From Tipula vernalis (Eukaryota; Arthropoda; Insecta; Diptera; Tipulidae), in assembly GCA_958295665.1 (NCBI GenBank), contig OY282558.1, forward strand, positions 112,458,838 through 112,522,837: a stretch of 64,000 nucleotides of DNA, in the 5' to 3' direction. How positions within the stretch are numbered: position 1 is the stretch's first letter; every line of letters begins with the position of its first letter. Shown here in pieces: positions 1 to 12,715 of this stretch. The notes under the pieces are model-generated. The model had not been told where the DNA came from. It worked only from the letters and a program-made list of their open reading frames with translations, and ran no database searches. Made by a program: the position numbers and the translations under genes.

Positions 1-2572
1 GAATCTCAATCATGTTTTGTCCATGATCACATTGCAGTGTTCCATTTCCCAATTGAAGCAACCACTTGGCAAATTCTCGTTCATTGGCATCAGCACGCAT
101 ATTTTTACTTAAATAAAGTTTGATGAGGGAATTCCAAATTCTGCTTGTCTGAATACACGATTCGAGGATTTGAACTTTACTTGCCAATGGCACTACTGGT
201 AAGACTTGTCTGAAATCTTCACCGAAAAGTATTACTTTTCCACCCATTGGAACGTTAGCTAATAACGCGTCCTCACACTTCATAATATCACGAAGTAGGC
301 GATCTATACAGTCCACTGCTGCTGCTGGTATCATCGATGCCTCATCAATTAAAATAACTGATGCTTTACGTAACGCTGTAGCTCTATTTGATGTTGGTTT
401 TATCGAAGAAACGGACGAAGATATTACCGGTACAGGGAGACCGAATAAACGATGTAGTGTCGTTCCGCCATCTAATAGTAATGCCGCTATTCCAGTCCAG
501 GCAGCTGCCAGAGCTATGTCAACTCGCCCCCTAACTATACTCAAAATACATGAATAAACGAACGTCTTACCACATCCACCAGGAGCTTCCAAGAAGAACA
601 AATTAGCTTCGGCATGACCTGAGGTTGCGTCCAGAATCCGATTTACTACATTTTTTTGATCATTATTTAAATGATCATAGATATCAGCACCTCGAACAGT
701 CTCCTCAATTTGGTTATATGCAGGCTCAATAGATCGTAACATACTCGGTATTGGTAGACCGATCCCGCCGCAGTCTAAACCATTAGCTCTTAGAATTTGA
801 TCGATTTGCTGTAATGCTGCATTTTCAGAAGCAGATTCGTCAACTTCAACCATATCTTCTGTCATATAAGCTTTGAATGCCATCCACAATTGATTTGGTG
901 ATGTTGGTTGGCAAAAACAACAAATATAAGAAAACAGTTCCCGCAGTTGTCGTGGCATATGCGTGCTCTGCATTTCTTCCAAACAGTTGTGCCACTCGGA
1001 ATCGTCCTCAAGTAGACCTCGTGAAAGGGCCGCTTCTTTGAAGGATTCCACGGTTACCCCATTGTAGGAGCGCAAGTCAGCAAAACATTTAGCCCCTTTT
1101 ACATGAAGTAGTAACATGCGTATATAAAATCGAGTATGATCATTTGGCGCGACCCCGTATATTCTTCCAATCACTTTGCTAATACCTCTTTGGCGTGGCA
1201 TCCATTTATTGTTTGTAAATTTGTAATGTTGCGGGATGTCATTATACAAATATTGTTTAGCATTTTGATCACGCATGTTTAAATCAAACCATGCTGTTAA
1301 TGTTGTACGCTTTGAATTTGACACTTCAAGTGCATTTTGTTCACCCCCTTCTCTAAAATACACATTCTGGAAGCCATCGTCATGGACTGCTAAACGAACT
1401 ATTGTATGTGATCGGTCATGCATTTCGTTCGCATGAAGACGCCAAATACACTCGTGTGAGCTAACATATCGCATGTTTGCATATGTTATAATTTCATCAT
1501 ATCCTAGTTGATGGCCCTCATTTACGCATCTAACGAATTCCATACTTGCCGAGTCATAGCCTTTATATACATATTTAAAAAGGTATTTCACCGAGCGGAC
1601 ACTGGAACAAATTTCCACATTTATGTGAGCGTTGTATTTCAACAGTAGAAACGGATTATAAGAAATGACATCACGATTATCAATTTGATGAACTCCTTTT
1701 TGTGCAATTATTCCATTATTACGCCTGCGATACTTTGGATATCCGTTATTATTTTCAATCGTTTCTTCCAAAAATTCCTTCGGGAATTTTTTTGTGCATT
1801 TCCCATTATTCATGCATGGAGCATTTGGATTACGAACACCACATGGCCCATGGATCATACATGAAACAACAGTACTATAAAGCCTTGGAAAGCGTACCGG
1901 ATCAGGTATTTCAGCACAAACACATATATCAATATCAGCTGGTTCTTGAAATTTGGAGTCTTTATCAAGTATCAGAAGCATATGGCAGTGTGGTAATCCA
2001 CGCTTTTGAAATTCTATAACGTACACATGGGCGAAAACAATTCCCAGGACGCTATTTTTTAAAATATCTGTTTTCAACTCGTTTAGCTTGCAGTGAAATA
2101 CCCGGGATACAATGTCAGGACGATCAGTAGGCTTTTCATTTTCCCCCAGCTCTGAAGTTATTTCTGGCCAATTCGGATTACACGTTATCGTTAAGAAAAT
2201 GTCTGGTTTTCCGAATTTCCTGACTATCGCCATTGCATCTTGATATCGTAGAGCCATATTACGTGCACTACCCTCAAAAGAAGACGGTAAAACCACAATT
2301 TTTCCCGCAGCAAGGTTTTGTAACTGCGCATGCTGCAGAACAAAATCCTGTAGTCCTCTATAATGTTCAACGCGAAGATCCGACTGATGCTGTCGAATAT
2401 AATTCAATCTTTCACCTTCAACTCTAACATACAAATCGACGATATACTGTTGAAATAGATTTTTTGATTGGTGAATGTGTGAAAATCCTTGGCGTATAGC
2501 AAGTCGGTAGCATGCAAATTGCAACATAGTCATACGTTGACGATTTTTTTGGCGACGTGGACCATTATGAGT
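1..2572 (-). CDS. Helitron Rep-helicase, Rep and PIF1 helicase domains (partial at 3' side)
   Basis: I stepped through this frame codon by codon and found no stop from about 2572 to the window edge (about 857 codons). It has no ATG of its own at the start and continues the protein of 2565-3497 after a one-base shift. Rep domain: the two-histidine motif reads PHCH (H-C-H codons at 1982-1990), and the paired tyrosines read YLFKY at 1571-1585, the Y-x-x-K-Y pattern of Helitron nucleases. Helicase domain: Walker A GGCGKT at 563-580 and Walker B DEAS at 335-346, followed by a GEDFRQVLPVV block like PIF1 motif III. The enzyme nicks and joins one DNA strand through tyrosines and unwinds it 5'-3' for rolling-circle transposition. 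The C-terminal helicase motifs lie beyond position 1. All catalytic residues visible are present. Confidence 0.88.
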
Positions 2573-3497
2573 CATTTGAGGGTGCCCATCCTGGATCACC
2601 ATACGGATATAGCAGTGGATACAGCATAGGATCGCAGTGAAGACTTAAAACAGGCAACACTTTCGGACCACTTTGCCGGTGGTGAATAACGACATAACGA
2701 TGACCTGGAGGTTCTCCATCAACAGAATTAAATACTCCGGCGATCTCATTTGCGCTGGGTCTATTAAATCTCCGCATATCCATTGAAATATTATCAATAA
2801 ACCGAAGCTCTAGGTTGTGTGCCTCTTCTTCTTGTTCGATCGTTTCAGCTGCAATCTTGTAAGCTTGAACGTACGGATTGTTAGCAAGAATATCAGTCAA
2901 GCTTGCAAATATTAATCGTTGTAATCCTTTATTTTCTTTACGATTCATACGTAAGTCAGTAGCAACCGACGATTCAATAAAATAAAGCTGGCCATAAGAA
3001 GCGCTTTCTCCATTAGGTGGCAACAAATCCGAAATGTAACGGTAAATCTGTCCTTGTATTTTAAAACAGTATGGACCATTGCCTGGAATTTCTTTTTTTG
3101 TAGCTGATAGGGAGGCAAATGCCATTGCACTATTATATTTCCGAATGTGTTTGATAAAATTCGTACTATTAAGAGTTAAGTCTCTCAACTGCGGATGTAT
3201 CTGTAGTTCTGGGAGAGATATAAGAGCGTTATGACAACATGAACTAAAATGAGCATTAGTTGCCTCTTTAACAAAATGTAAAGCTTTACAATGCACACAT
3301 TCAATATTCATTGCACCCAAGTTATTTTCTAGTATTGTAGATTCATCCAACAAATCTTCCCAGAACGACATGTTGGCCCTTATTTTAAGATTGCGGCGAT
3401 AATCATTAACTCGCATCCTATGGAACTGCATTTGCTCGTTCACATTCCGAATAACACGCCCCCTTTTGGCTGATCTTCCTCGACGAACGGTACTCAT
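2565..3497 (-). CDS. Helitron Rep-helicase, N-terminal part (before the frameshift)
   Basis: 310 codons from an ATG at 3497 to a TAA at 2565. The start is basic (RRGRSAKRGR), as expected for a DNA-binding tail. A Cys/His cluster follows (CVHCKALHF, then CC..H about 20 residues on), then the conserved Helitron block ending in a YPLLYPYGDPGW-like stretch. In intact Helitron proteins this block runs directly into the MTMLQFACYRLAIR-type segment. Here that segment lies in another frame, so this ORF ends after a few aberrant residues. The damage is a single-base shift around 2571-2580, and the two ORFs are one gene. The family assignment rests on order and motif recognition, without an alignment. 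No promoter or RBS-like start signal decides the ATG, but it is the first one after upstream stops. Confidence 0.85.
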   Translation of the reverse strand: MSTVRRGRSAKRGRVIRNVNEQMQFHRMRVNDYRRNLKIRANMSFWEDLLDESTILENNLGAMNIECVHCKALHFVKEATNAHFSSCCHNALISLPELQIHPQLRDLTLNSTNFIKHIRKYNSAMAFASLSATKKEIPGNGPYCFKIQGQIYRYISDLLPPNGESASYGQLYFIESSVATDLRMNRKENKGLQRLIFASLTDILANNPYVQAYKIAAETIEQEEEAHNLELRFIDNISMDMRRFNRPSANEIAGVFNSVDGEPPGHRYVVIHHRQSGPKVLPVLSLHCDPMLYPLLYPYGDPGWAPSNDS

Positions 3498-3878
3498 TTT
3501 AAAACTATTAAATATTCCTTTTCAGGTGTTTATTGTCGCACTTTCTTAATAACACAATGAATTCACACAATTAGATTGAAAAAATGACAATTAAAACTTT
3601 TTCAAAACAAAATTAAAACAAAAGTATAATATTTATGTATTAAAAACCCATATATAAAAAAATAATAAAAAACTTACAAAAAATGGACTATTCGGAAAAA
3701 TAGGGAGATCCGCTTACTGATTGCATTCGGATGGTTTTTCCAAAAACAACAAAAAGTAAACAATTTGGAGGAAAATTTTTATTTTTGCAACAACCTTGAT
3801 TAATATCTATCGAATGAGATATATTCGATGGTTGTAGGAGGCGATTTAATAGTCTAATTTTCATGTACACTTCGCAAT
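3498..3878. other. AT-rich spacer, probable Helitron 5' leader
   Basis: No gene seen. Since the Helitron reads leftward from 3497, this stretch should hold its promoter and 5' terminus. I found no clear TC-start sequence. ORFs here are low-complexity readings of the neighbouring TA array. Confidence 0.4.
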
Positions 3879-4160
<282 letters not shown>

Positions 4161-4202
4161 TATAGGAGTCCATGTATTTGTATGCTTTGCGGTCTAGTTG
4201 AG

Positions 4203-5290
4203 TCAAATAGATGACGATCTATCGTAAGTTGATTGAGTATGGTGAGACTCCTTTAAAATGTTTGCCAGTATATATGCAGGTGTTGCGGAAGTGCTTGATC
4301 CCAGCTGTAATTGCCATAGTGACTGAATCATCAATTTTCCCAATATGACTACGGGTGCCAACAGACCAAGAGGATCGTAAATTCGAAAGATTTGTGACAG
4401 TATGATTCTCTTGCAAACGGTTGCATCTTCGTTAAAGTTGACAGCAAATGTGAATTTATCAGATGTTGTATTCCAATAAAACCCTAATGTTTTGATCAGA
4501 TCATTTTCGGCAATTTGTATCAATGTTTCTGCCGATTTCAATATCTTCGAAATGGTGTCCTTCAGTTCAATGGCGGCACTAATGGAATTTGTACCAGTCA
4601 GTACATCATCGACATATAGGTATATCACTTTCAATGGTGTCGGCAGCGACAGCAAAGGTATGTTTGTGGTCTATAGCTAACTGCTTTAAGCATCTAGTGG
4701 CGAGAAATGGAGCAGAGGACGTACCATACGTCACAGTTTTCAGTTTGATCATCTTCATGTACCTGTATTTGCCGATACATTTTGGCAATATCGGCGCTGA
4801 ATGCGTATGCGTGCGTTCGAAAACGAACCAATATAGAAAACAGGTCGTTTTGAACCATTGAACCCACCATCATGATTGTGTTTAATGATTTTTCGCTTGA
4901 TGTCTTAGCGGATCAATCGAACACCACACGTAACTTCGTTGAGGAGCTTTCAGGCTTCGAAAAAATTCGGTGATGTGATGGATTTTGAATCGATGTGTTC
5001 CATGTGGCCTAATGACTTGTATAATGTCAATAAACTTTGTATACCCGGATAATAATTCTTGTGATTTGTGGAGTCGCCTTTTCAGACTATAAAATCGCCG
5101 TGTAACTAAATTTTGTGAATTACCCAAATTCATTGGATCTGATGAAAATGGAAGTCTCACTATGAATCTTCCTTCACTATGACGCGTGCTGAATTTAGTG
5201 ATATGATTTTCACAATCAGTTTCTTCGGACGAAAGTGGTTTGATAGAATGAGGGAGATTATCGATGGTCCAAAACTTCTCTATCTGCTCG
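4203..5290 (-). pseudogene. BEL/Pao reverse transcriptase remnant
   Basis: Three or four overlapping frames together give a Pao-type RT. The lead-in holds EKFWTIDNLP and GRFIVRLPF (about 5100-5290). The palm region has an FSADIAKMYRQIQV-like stretch near 4750-4810, then VTYGTSSAPFLATRCLKQLA at about 4660-4730. The active-site YVDDVLTG lies at about 4600-4620, and SQIFRIYDPLGLLAPV lies downstream at about 4330-4400. YVDD and the 'DPLGLLAP' block are hallmarks of BEL/Pao. The frames change at least three times, and the RT ends abruptly at 4203 before RNase H. Non-functional. Confidence 0.85.
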
Positions 5291-6001
5291 CTAAATTGCA
5301 TCGAAATGTCGACAACTACATGGCGTGTGGTTTGATTGTGTGTGCGACGACAGTGTTCCGGATACAACCCAGCCTAATACGGTATTCTGAAGCATAGGAA
5401 AATGATTAGCCAGCCTGATTTGACCCACCGACAGTAGTTCTTTAAAGAATTCAGGATCTGCTAAGTTAATATTTGATGGTATTGACCAAGACTTGATGTT
5501 GTAAATTGTTGTGTTTGGTTGATAGCTAGTTATTCTTGGTAATACTTGGACATCTAACGTGGTGGAAAAATTGGTCGTGGTTGACCTTAATGTGATTGTT
5601 AAACAACTGGAACATGCGATGGCGTTGGATCCAATCCCATGAATTTTTGTAGCACTATTGTGACGTGGTAACTTCAGTAGTGATAAAAACGACTCGGTCA
5701 TAAAATTCGGCTGGGACCCGGAGTCTAAGAGGGCCCTCTCAATCACTGGATGTCAAGCATGATCAAGAACTTGAATCAGTGCTGTGGCTAAGTAGACGAA
5801 TGATGGTATATTTGCTTTTGAATTGTCAGCAGCAAGGACTGAATGTGATGATTTGCTTGCTGTTTTTGAGTTGCTTGCATCGCAAGTCGTAGCCATTGAA
5901 ACTGCAGACAGCGGTTCAGCTTTGGAATGTGTGGAAATAGGTTCATTGGCAACTCTATGTAACAGCGAATGATGCTGAGAATTGCAGTGTCGGCAACGCA
6001 T
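5291..6001 (-). pseudogene. BEL/Pao zinc knuckle and aspartic protease remnant
   Basis: 5753-6001 begins with CRHCNSQHHSLLH, the Cys-Cys-His-His knuckle common at the Gag/Pol junction of BEL elements. 5291-5746 starts with ALLDSGSQPNFM; the DSG triad is the catalytic aspartate motif of the Pao-type protease that cleaves the polyprotein. A VLGWVVSGT-like stretch ends the protease domain at about 5330-5350, as in this family. The two pieces are in different frames with a stop between (near 5750), so the polyprotein is interrupted. Confidence 0.8.
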
Positions 6002-6066
6002 GGTGACTGGACACGAAGAAACCGTATGATCGGAGCGAAGACAATTGAAACATAAATTGGACTTAG

Positions 6067-7219
6067 TTAAATTGTGAAATTGTGACGCTGATCAACAGTG
6101 AAATTTGAGACATCTACAGTAATTAATGAATGTCCATTGGTTTTGCAGTTTACACAGTTGTAATTAGCATTAGTGCTAGCAAGCGATGTTGCAGTCGAGC
6201 GATTGTAGCGATTATCGGGTTTCAGTGATGACCCGATTCCACCAGACGATGGCAGTACAGCCCTTGATTGAATGTCGCGACTAACAGTTAATGATGCTTT
6301 TGTTGCACCAGACAATGGTGGTACAGACCTTGAGTTATTGTCTAACCGATGTGCACGGGAACTGATAAAATTGCATAAGTCGTTCACTGTTGGAAGGTGA
6401 GTTGACGGGGCAACATCATTCCACTTGTGTTTTGTCTCACGATCTAATTTGGAAATCATTAGATAGACTATCAGGTCATCCCATTGCTTCACCGGTCTTT
6501 TTTGTGCTTCAAGAGCCCGCAAATGAGATCGCTATGGTCTAACAGGCCCAATAGTTGTTTGGAGTCTGGTTGATCGATCGGTTTTACGTTAAATAATTCC
6601 TGAATGTGTTTGTCGATGATGAAATTTGGCTTTTCAAAACGATTTTTGAGAATGCTCATTGCTACCTTGTAATTTTCATCACTCAACTCAACTGTTGCGA
6701 CAGCACTAGCAGCGACACCTCCTAGCGTAAGCTTCAAATACTGGAATCTCGTTTGATCCATATACGATGGATGGTTGTAAATGAGCGTATTGAATGTAGC
6801 AATATATGAGTGCCAGTCCAAAAATTCACCACTGAAAGATGGTAACTCGACTGTAGGAAGCTTGGCGCTCATTGTTGGTAAAATGGCAGTTGCTTGAGTA
6901 GGTTTATCTTCTACTATTTGTGCTTTACGACGTGCCTCTTTCAATTAGTCTACTTTGTCCTCGAAATTTGCCATAATGTTGATGTATAAAGTTTCGATTC
7001 CCTCTCGAACCACGTCTGGTAATAATTCATTGTCCATGATGTCGTCCGGTGGCAACATTCTCTGGTACACTGACCAACTTTCATTAATTTCGCTAATGCG
7101 GTATTGTATTTGCTTAATTTTTGCAGTGGCGAGTTAAGACACGGCAAAAGTTTCATATCGTTCCAATTTTTCGATGAAATTTTCTATGAATTGTTTTGAT
7201 GATCCACGATTGGCGCCAT
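6067..7219 (-). pseudogene. BEL/Pao gag remnant
   Basis: A possible start ATG lies at 7217-7219, followed within a dozen codons by a stop. Sense resumes in other frames. The best part, 6489-6944, carries the typical BEL capsid block (LPTVELPSFSGEFLDWHSY, then a region with LTLGG and FEKPNFIIDKHIQELF), which corresponds to the DUF1759-type Gag domain. The next piece, 6067-6522, holds the C-terminal part with a CVNCKTNGHSL zinc-knuckle start. Frame changes occur near 6946 and 6500. It would form the nucleocapsid shell and bind the RNA if intact, but it is clearly dead. Domain names are from recognition, not search. Confidence 0.8.
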
Positions 7220-7337
7220 TATACGAATATAATTAAATTAATTTTACTCACGAGTTAAATTAATGTACTGTAAATTACGGTTATCCAGAATGTGGAAAAT
7301 GAAAACGTGGTTTCTGTTGATGAGGGCGTGGTTTCAT

Positions 7338-7355
7338 ATCCCACTTCTGACACCA
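7338..7355 (-). promoter_or_regulatory. Primer binding site of the BEL/Pao element
   Basis: On the minus strand this reads TGGTGTCAGAAGTGGGAT, complementary to a tRNA 3' end of the type ...CCCACTTCTGACACCA, which fits a tRNA-Leu acceptor stem plus T arm. It lies just upstream of the gag remnant, where minus-strand DNA synthesis would be primed. The tRNA identity is inferred from memory of tRNA ends, not searched. Confidence 0.6.
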
Positions 7356-9690
7356 AGTTAACGCACAGTTAAGTTTAGCGGACAATTGGTCCATGAAAAT
7401 CCGCTTAAGTCGATTATTTGTTCAAATAAAGTTTTATTCTTGAGATAAAACACACTAATCCAATTATTTTAAAAAATATTTCTCGGATAGTTTAAACTAA
7501 CGTCTTATGATAATGTTATTTTGGTAGCTGTTTGCTAAGGTTTTCTGAATAAAATTCAGTAAATCAGTTATACACATTTTGACCAAATTTAGTATTTGAC
7601 GCATTACAAATATAATTCACGTCAATCATTGTTTCCCTAAGTCATCAACCATACTAATCCCCTATATTTTCCAAAAGTGAAATGCTCTTCGTTAACCTAA
7701 AACCTTACGACAACCCTTATTTAGGTTATTTAGGTGACCGCTTCCTAGAATTTTCTAAAGAAAATTCGGAAAATTACTTATGTATATTTTTGACCAATAA
7801 TTAAAGATCATATCAAACACGATCCTAAACAACTTAATATCCTAGTTTGCCCAAAAGTGAAATATTTCACGAATAGTTTCGTATAAAAATCTCAAATTTC
7901 CAAAATTCAGAAAATTATTTATTTACAAAATATTCGACGAAACAGAGTTATCCTACTAGTTCCCAACATTTTGAAAAAATCTTCAGCCTATGAAAAAATC
8001 CAATTTTTGACTTAAGAGTATGTAAACTTATATATGTCTTTCCTGATTTTTATGCATCTAATAAATTAGTAATCACGAGACTTTTACACTATCACACATA
8101 AAAAACTAAAGATACAGGACAAATTAACACTGTCCTATGCATAGTACAAACAGCAAGATAACAATAGATTTAATATATCAATTAGTAACATAATAATGGA
8201 AATTGTACTTACACAAGAGGCGCCTGCACAAAACGTCGGACAACAATGAGTCTTGGGTATATTCAACGATTAGAATGGTTGGAAACCTCGAGAATTTGTT
8301 AGAGATGTCAGTTCCGCCGAGATAAACGGACTAGCAAATAATATTTCATTTATTTTTCAAATCGCACGGTCACATGACTCTACGCCAAAAAAATAAAGGC
8401 AATATTTTCAAACTAACGCCGGGTATCCAAATATAATATTAAGCTGTAATAAAATTTGGCTCATGTTTAACGGTCGGTCTGAATGTATGTATACCAACAA
8501 CCAAGACCATCAAAAGTATCGAGTATAAGGAGGAAGATATGGCCACGAATAAAGGTACTGCTAGTTGTCGTGAAATATTTCGGAATGACTCAAAATGACC
8601 GAAATACGGCAAATCAAATAGTAGTTTGAAAATGCCTTGAGGAGATATGTATTGTATAAGGCTGAAATAAAGTTAACCGCAGCGCACGCTGATCGTTGGT
8701 ATTATAATCCTAGGATTATTCCATTTACTACTCAAGTCACGGCCAAGAATGCTGTTAATATGAACAATGCAAACTAACATTATGCATGTCAACAACCAAA
8801 TCGATAACTTCGCCAATATTCGCCAATTTCGTCAATTTCGTCAATAAAAACATATTTTTCCCTATTTTCCAGCCTCACATTAATTAAAAGTGTCTGATTT
8901 CGAGCGTACGAAACAGCACCTGATTCAGTTCAATGGTCTCAAAAGAAACGAAATTTCTTGCAATCAACTCAATGCTATATGACGATTTCTAGATATATCG
9001 ATAAATCATCACAAATTTCGAGTGTAAATTGAAAAATATCAGGAATTTCAAAATAATCTGAAAAATGTCGAATTTTCAAATTATTTTGAATATACTGGCA
9101 TGTTCTCAAATATTGAATTATCCGTAAGTATATTAAACCAAAAGAAATCCTTTACATAAAATAACGTAAATAACCTCGATATTGTTAAATAATTTCGAAC
9201 GACCTATAGAAAATTGGAGAAATGTCGAATTCTCGAATTACCGTAATACCGCATCGCCAATGAAATACTTTTTACTTTTGCCTTACAGGATTGTTTACAT
9301 TTCCAACACAACCAACAAAAATTTTTGTTCCAGGTAATATACTGGCCAAGATTCATGTTTGTGCATATTAGACTTTAGCCAGAATCGACCATAGAACATC
9401 CAAAATTTATCAAAATCACGGTTTATCGAAGAAGTTAATAATTTTGTACTCGTCTTTCTCTTCCTCTTCTCTTCTCCCAAATTCAAAGAACACCTGAACT
9501 GTTAACGCATTGTTAATGTCATTACTGATAAATATATTACCTACAAAGGGTCCCCCGCTTTAGTGGTGGCTGCTAATTTAAATTTTCACGCATGCAAAAA
9601 TCGAATTAATTTTCTTGAACGATTTTAAATTATATTCAAATTGATTTGAGTACTTTGGAAAAACCAAATCTTTACAACTAGCTATTTTGG
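7356..9690. other. Non-coding AT-rich region; start may be a decayed 5' LTR
   Basis: No credible ORF. The first ~100 bp can be the U5/R end of the BEL/Pao LTR. Around 7535-7880 two imperfect repeats of about 200 bp share blocks such as TTTTGACCAA and CCAAAAGTGAAAT (near 7570/7785 and 7672/7850). From about 8990 to 9260 the words TCGAATTTTCAAA and AATTTCGA recur. Nothing else recognised. Confidence 0.5.
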
Positions 9691-9699
9691 TTATTTACG

Positions 9700-9955
9700 A
9701 CAATGTAAATTCAATTCATTGAAAATTTTCCAAATTTATACATCATATATCAGACCCAAGCTGGAATGCAAGTCACATATTTGGGTTGGCGCACCGAGTT
9801 CAAAACCAGGCATGTCGGATGTGGGAGCTTTATATCTGTTCCATAAATTTGCATCTAAAGACACTCGTAATATCCAAAAAATATTTCGAAACTTGAGTTT
9901 TATAAAATTGCATAACTCAATACAAATTAAAATAGACTACATACAATACAAATAG
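9700..9955 (+). pseudogene. LINE reverse transcriptase C-terminal scrap
   Basis: The 78-codon reading contains IYTSYIRPKLECKSHIWVGA, which resembles the block after the palm of non-LTR retrotransposon RTs (usually Y-x-S-[YF]-[VI]-R-P-x-L-E-Y, then H-I-W-x-G-A-P). Only this block and a weak tail are left, with no catalytic residues. It is a short 5'-truncated, mutated piece, possibly jockey- or RTE-like. It could be chance similarity, but the run of matches is long for that. Confidence 0.5.
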
Positions 9956-12700
9956 ACTATATATATATAAGTCAACTTGGTTAGATTATTCAGCTTTTTA
10001 TATTGGACAAACTAGAAGATCATTCGTTCAAAGATTTTAAGAACTACGTATAAAAATAGAATAATGCCATAAACAAATTGTACCGCCTCATTACAATTAA
10101 TATATCTTACAAGAGTCTTATATGTTCAAAAGTGGCACTGTATTCATAAATAATAATGAGGATAATTTGTCCCCCCCCCCCTCCCCCCCTTCATAAACAG
10201 ATTTGTGTCAGTACTCGTGAAGGTGTAAGGATTGTTTGGGAGATCAAAATAAAATTTACAAAAATATTTGATGGATGGACGATTGATTTTTTTCTTTTTC
10301 AATTTTTGAAATCATTTATTTGTATAATATGTGTTGAGTTGAGTTGGGTGGTGGTTCGTTTATATACATAATACGTGTATATATGTATATATATGGCCTT
10401 ATTCAAGTAAATATCAGAGGATAAAAAAATATTTTTAATGTTATTTGATTTAGATTGATTGATGTTGAATGCAATTTATAGGTTTTTGTTTCAATGAAAA
10501 ACATTTTATTTGGTTGTTTTTCTTTAACTTTTTTTTTTTTTTAATATATTGCTAAAATGATTGATAAGGCGAGGTAGATATTGAATTGACGGAGTGGTAG
10601 CAATATAACGTTGATTATAGCAAAAACTGTATAATATGTTGCTGTAAATGATGTATAGATTGTTTATCTGAAAATAGACGTACAATATATTTCCGGTTAA
10701 ACATACATACATATAAATATACAAAATATCGGATTTGACCTCAATGTCCAAAAAAATTGTTGGTGTATTTTACCAATTTGCGTAGCCAAACATAAATACG
10801 TATTTTATTTACATAAATAATCAATTCGGGATACAATATCATTTTTATTTATTTCCATATTACAAAAGCATGTAAAGAATTTAAATTTTAATTTTTTTTT
10901 TTTTTTTTTTTGTTTCAGAATTAATTTTGCTCGATAATGTTGTGGATCCAAATAAATAAAACCGCCCATTTCCATTAGAAAATTAAAAAAAAAAAAAGTA
11001 TTTCCAATATTTGTGGCTTGATAATTTTGCAGCGATGTTAATTATTTTGTCACCACAAAATAAATTTACAATTTCGATAAAATTTCTTTTCGTAATACAT
11101 GACTATTTTAACCAGGTATTTCTAATTCAATCACACATAAACACACACACTCACACAGACACACACACACGCGCAAATAAAAGTATCCACCACCAAATCA
11201 ATCATCATAAAATGTATAATCTTATATTATATTCATTAATTATTATTATTAAGTCGATTTGTTTGTTTGTTTCTTTACTTGAGTTTGTTGTTATACTTGT
11301 TGTATGGCAGATAATATTTATACATATTAAATTGAAACATCGATACATTTTAATGGTCGATTAGTTAGACAGTTGGTGAGGATGAATGTCAATTCATACT
11401 TCAAACATATATGTTTATATACAAATTAATTAGTAGGTTTGTGTTTTATTCAATAATCTTTCTGTACTAAGGATAATCTATATATAAATAGTTTTATGTA
11501 GGAGGAGTTGGATATCAATCACTATATAAATTACAAGGTAAACATTTCAATAATTTCCGCGTAATGATTTAACGACATATAATTTTAATTTTAATGGATG
11601 GTGATAAAATATAACGTATTTTGATGTCAAACAGAGAATTAATTATAAAAATCTCGTGTGGTGTAACATCTAACTAAAAATTAAATAATTAAATTCTTTG
11701 TATTAGAATTTTTCCGACTTTCCAAATCATAGTTTGTATCAAGATTAAATCGTTAGAAAGAAATTTTAGAATTAGGATTAGGTTTAAGGTTGATATTAGG
11801 ATGAGTAGCTTAAACCAATGTCGTAAATTTTGAAAGGAAAACAAAGAATTGAGATTTGAATCCTTAAGAAGCTTTATTTCTGTTAATTTTACTTGTCATT
11901 CTTAAGTCATCTTAAGTAAAGTATACTAAAATAAATTTTACGAAATTTTTTTAGGATTACTATAAGCTCTAGCAAAAGTTTTATTAAATGTAGATTACTC
12001 TTAGAAAATCATAAGCGAAACAAATCAAAACTATGGTAATAAGTGTTATAATTACTACAATAGTTTATATTGTTCTGGAATATTCTGTTTCAATAAGACA
12101 TTTGGTCAATTAATTATTAAATATTAAACGATTATTTAGGTTCAACTAACCTGAAGGAAATTTCCATTCAAAATTAATTCGTTAGTCACTGAGAGTCAAA
12201 TCAAATAGGTATATAAAGGGGATTAGTCTCTTGTCCTTTTTAAATTTTGATTTTTCTTAGTTTTTTTTTTCAATTTTAAGATATTCTTTAAATACCTATA
12301 AAATACTTAACTTTTAGGTTTATCAAAACGTTAAGAACTAAAATTTCCTAAACTTCTTGGACCCTATTTATATTCTTAAATTAATTTCGAAAATCTTTGA
12401 AATTGTAAACTATTAAAAATTCAAAAGTTACTTAACATTCTGAATTTATATCAAAATTGAATAAAATTATTAAATGTCATAACTCTTGAAATACATCAAG
12501 GGAATATTTTGGTCTGTTAAATTCCAAAAATTATAAAAACTTGTCTAACTTGTAGTATTATGTGACACATTAACCAAGCCCTTTCTAAAGGTTAAAACCA
12601 CCTCTTAATCTGCGGAAAAAAAGGTAATTTTATCTCCTAAAAAAACAGAGATGCAATCCTCATAATCAAATTTACTTTGGATTACTTGTAATCCAAATTC
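9956..12700. other. Non-coding AT-rich region with simple repeats
   Basis: No gene seen. It holds a C-rich homopolymer run (10169-10190, two C tracts split by T), several long A or T runs, a CA-rich microsatellite at about 11141-11175 and TATG-type repeats near 10370-10395. The ORFs here have no recognisable content. Confidence 0.6.
11141..11175. repeat. (CA)n microsatellite
   Basis: Short interrupted CA run with a few CTC, CAG and GCG interruptions. It is a typical fly intergenic microsatellite with no coding role. Confidence 0.85.
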
Positions 12701-12715
12701 TTTTCAAATCCTTGA

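Larger units (their letters stand above)
1..3497 (-). mobile_element. Helitron, autonomous, truncated by window edge
   Basis: A rolling-circle transposon of the Helitron type read on the minus strand. Its protein (next two entries) has the Helitron N-terminal region, a Rep (HUH nuclease) domain and a PIF1-type helicase, which together define the class. The 3' part of the helicase and the element's 3' hairpin with CTRR end lie left of the window. I could not place the 5' TC end on the right side; it should lie between the start codon near 3497 and the (TA)n array that begins at 3879. The reading frame is almost undamaged, so the copy is fairly recent. Confidence 0.9.
4203..7355 (-). mobile_element. 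BEL/Pao LTR retrotransposon, degraded, 3' truncated
   Basis: Minus-strand remnant in the order primer site, gag, zinc-knuckle region, aspartic protease, reverse transcriptase, which is the BEL/Pao order. RNase H, integrase and the 3' LTR are missing; the homology stops next to the (TA)n array. At least six frame changes and several stops rule out function. The 5' LTR should lie to the right of 7355. A candidate U5/R with a polyadenylation signal (AATAAAA on the minus strand near 7431-7437) is visible, but I could not find the outer LTR edge. Confidence 0.85.
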
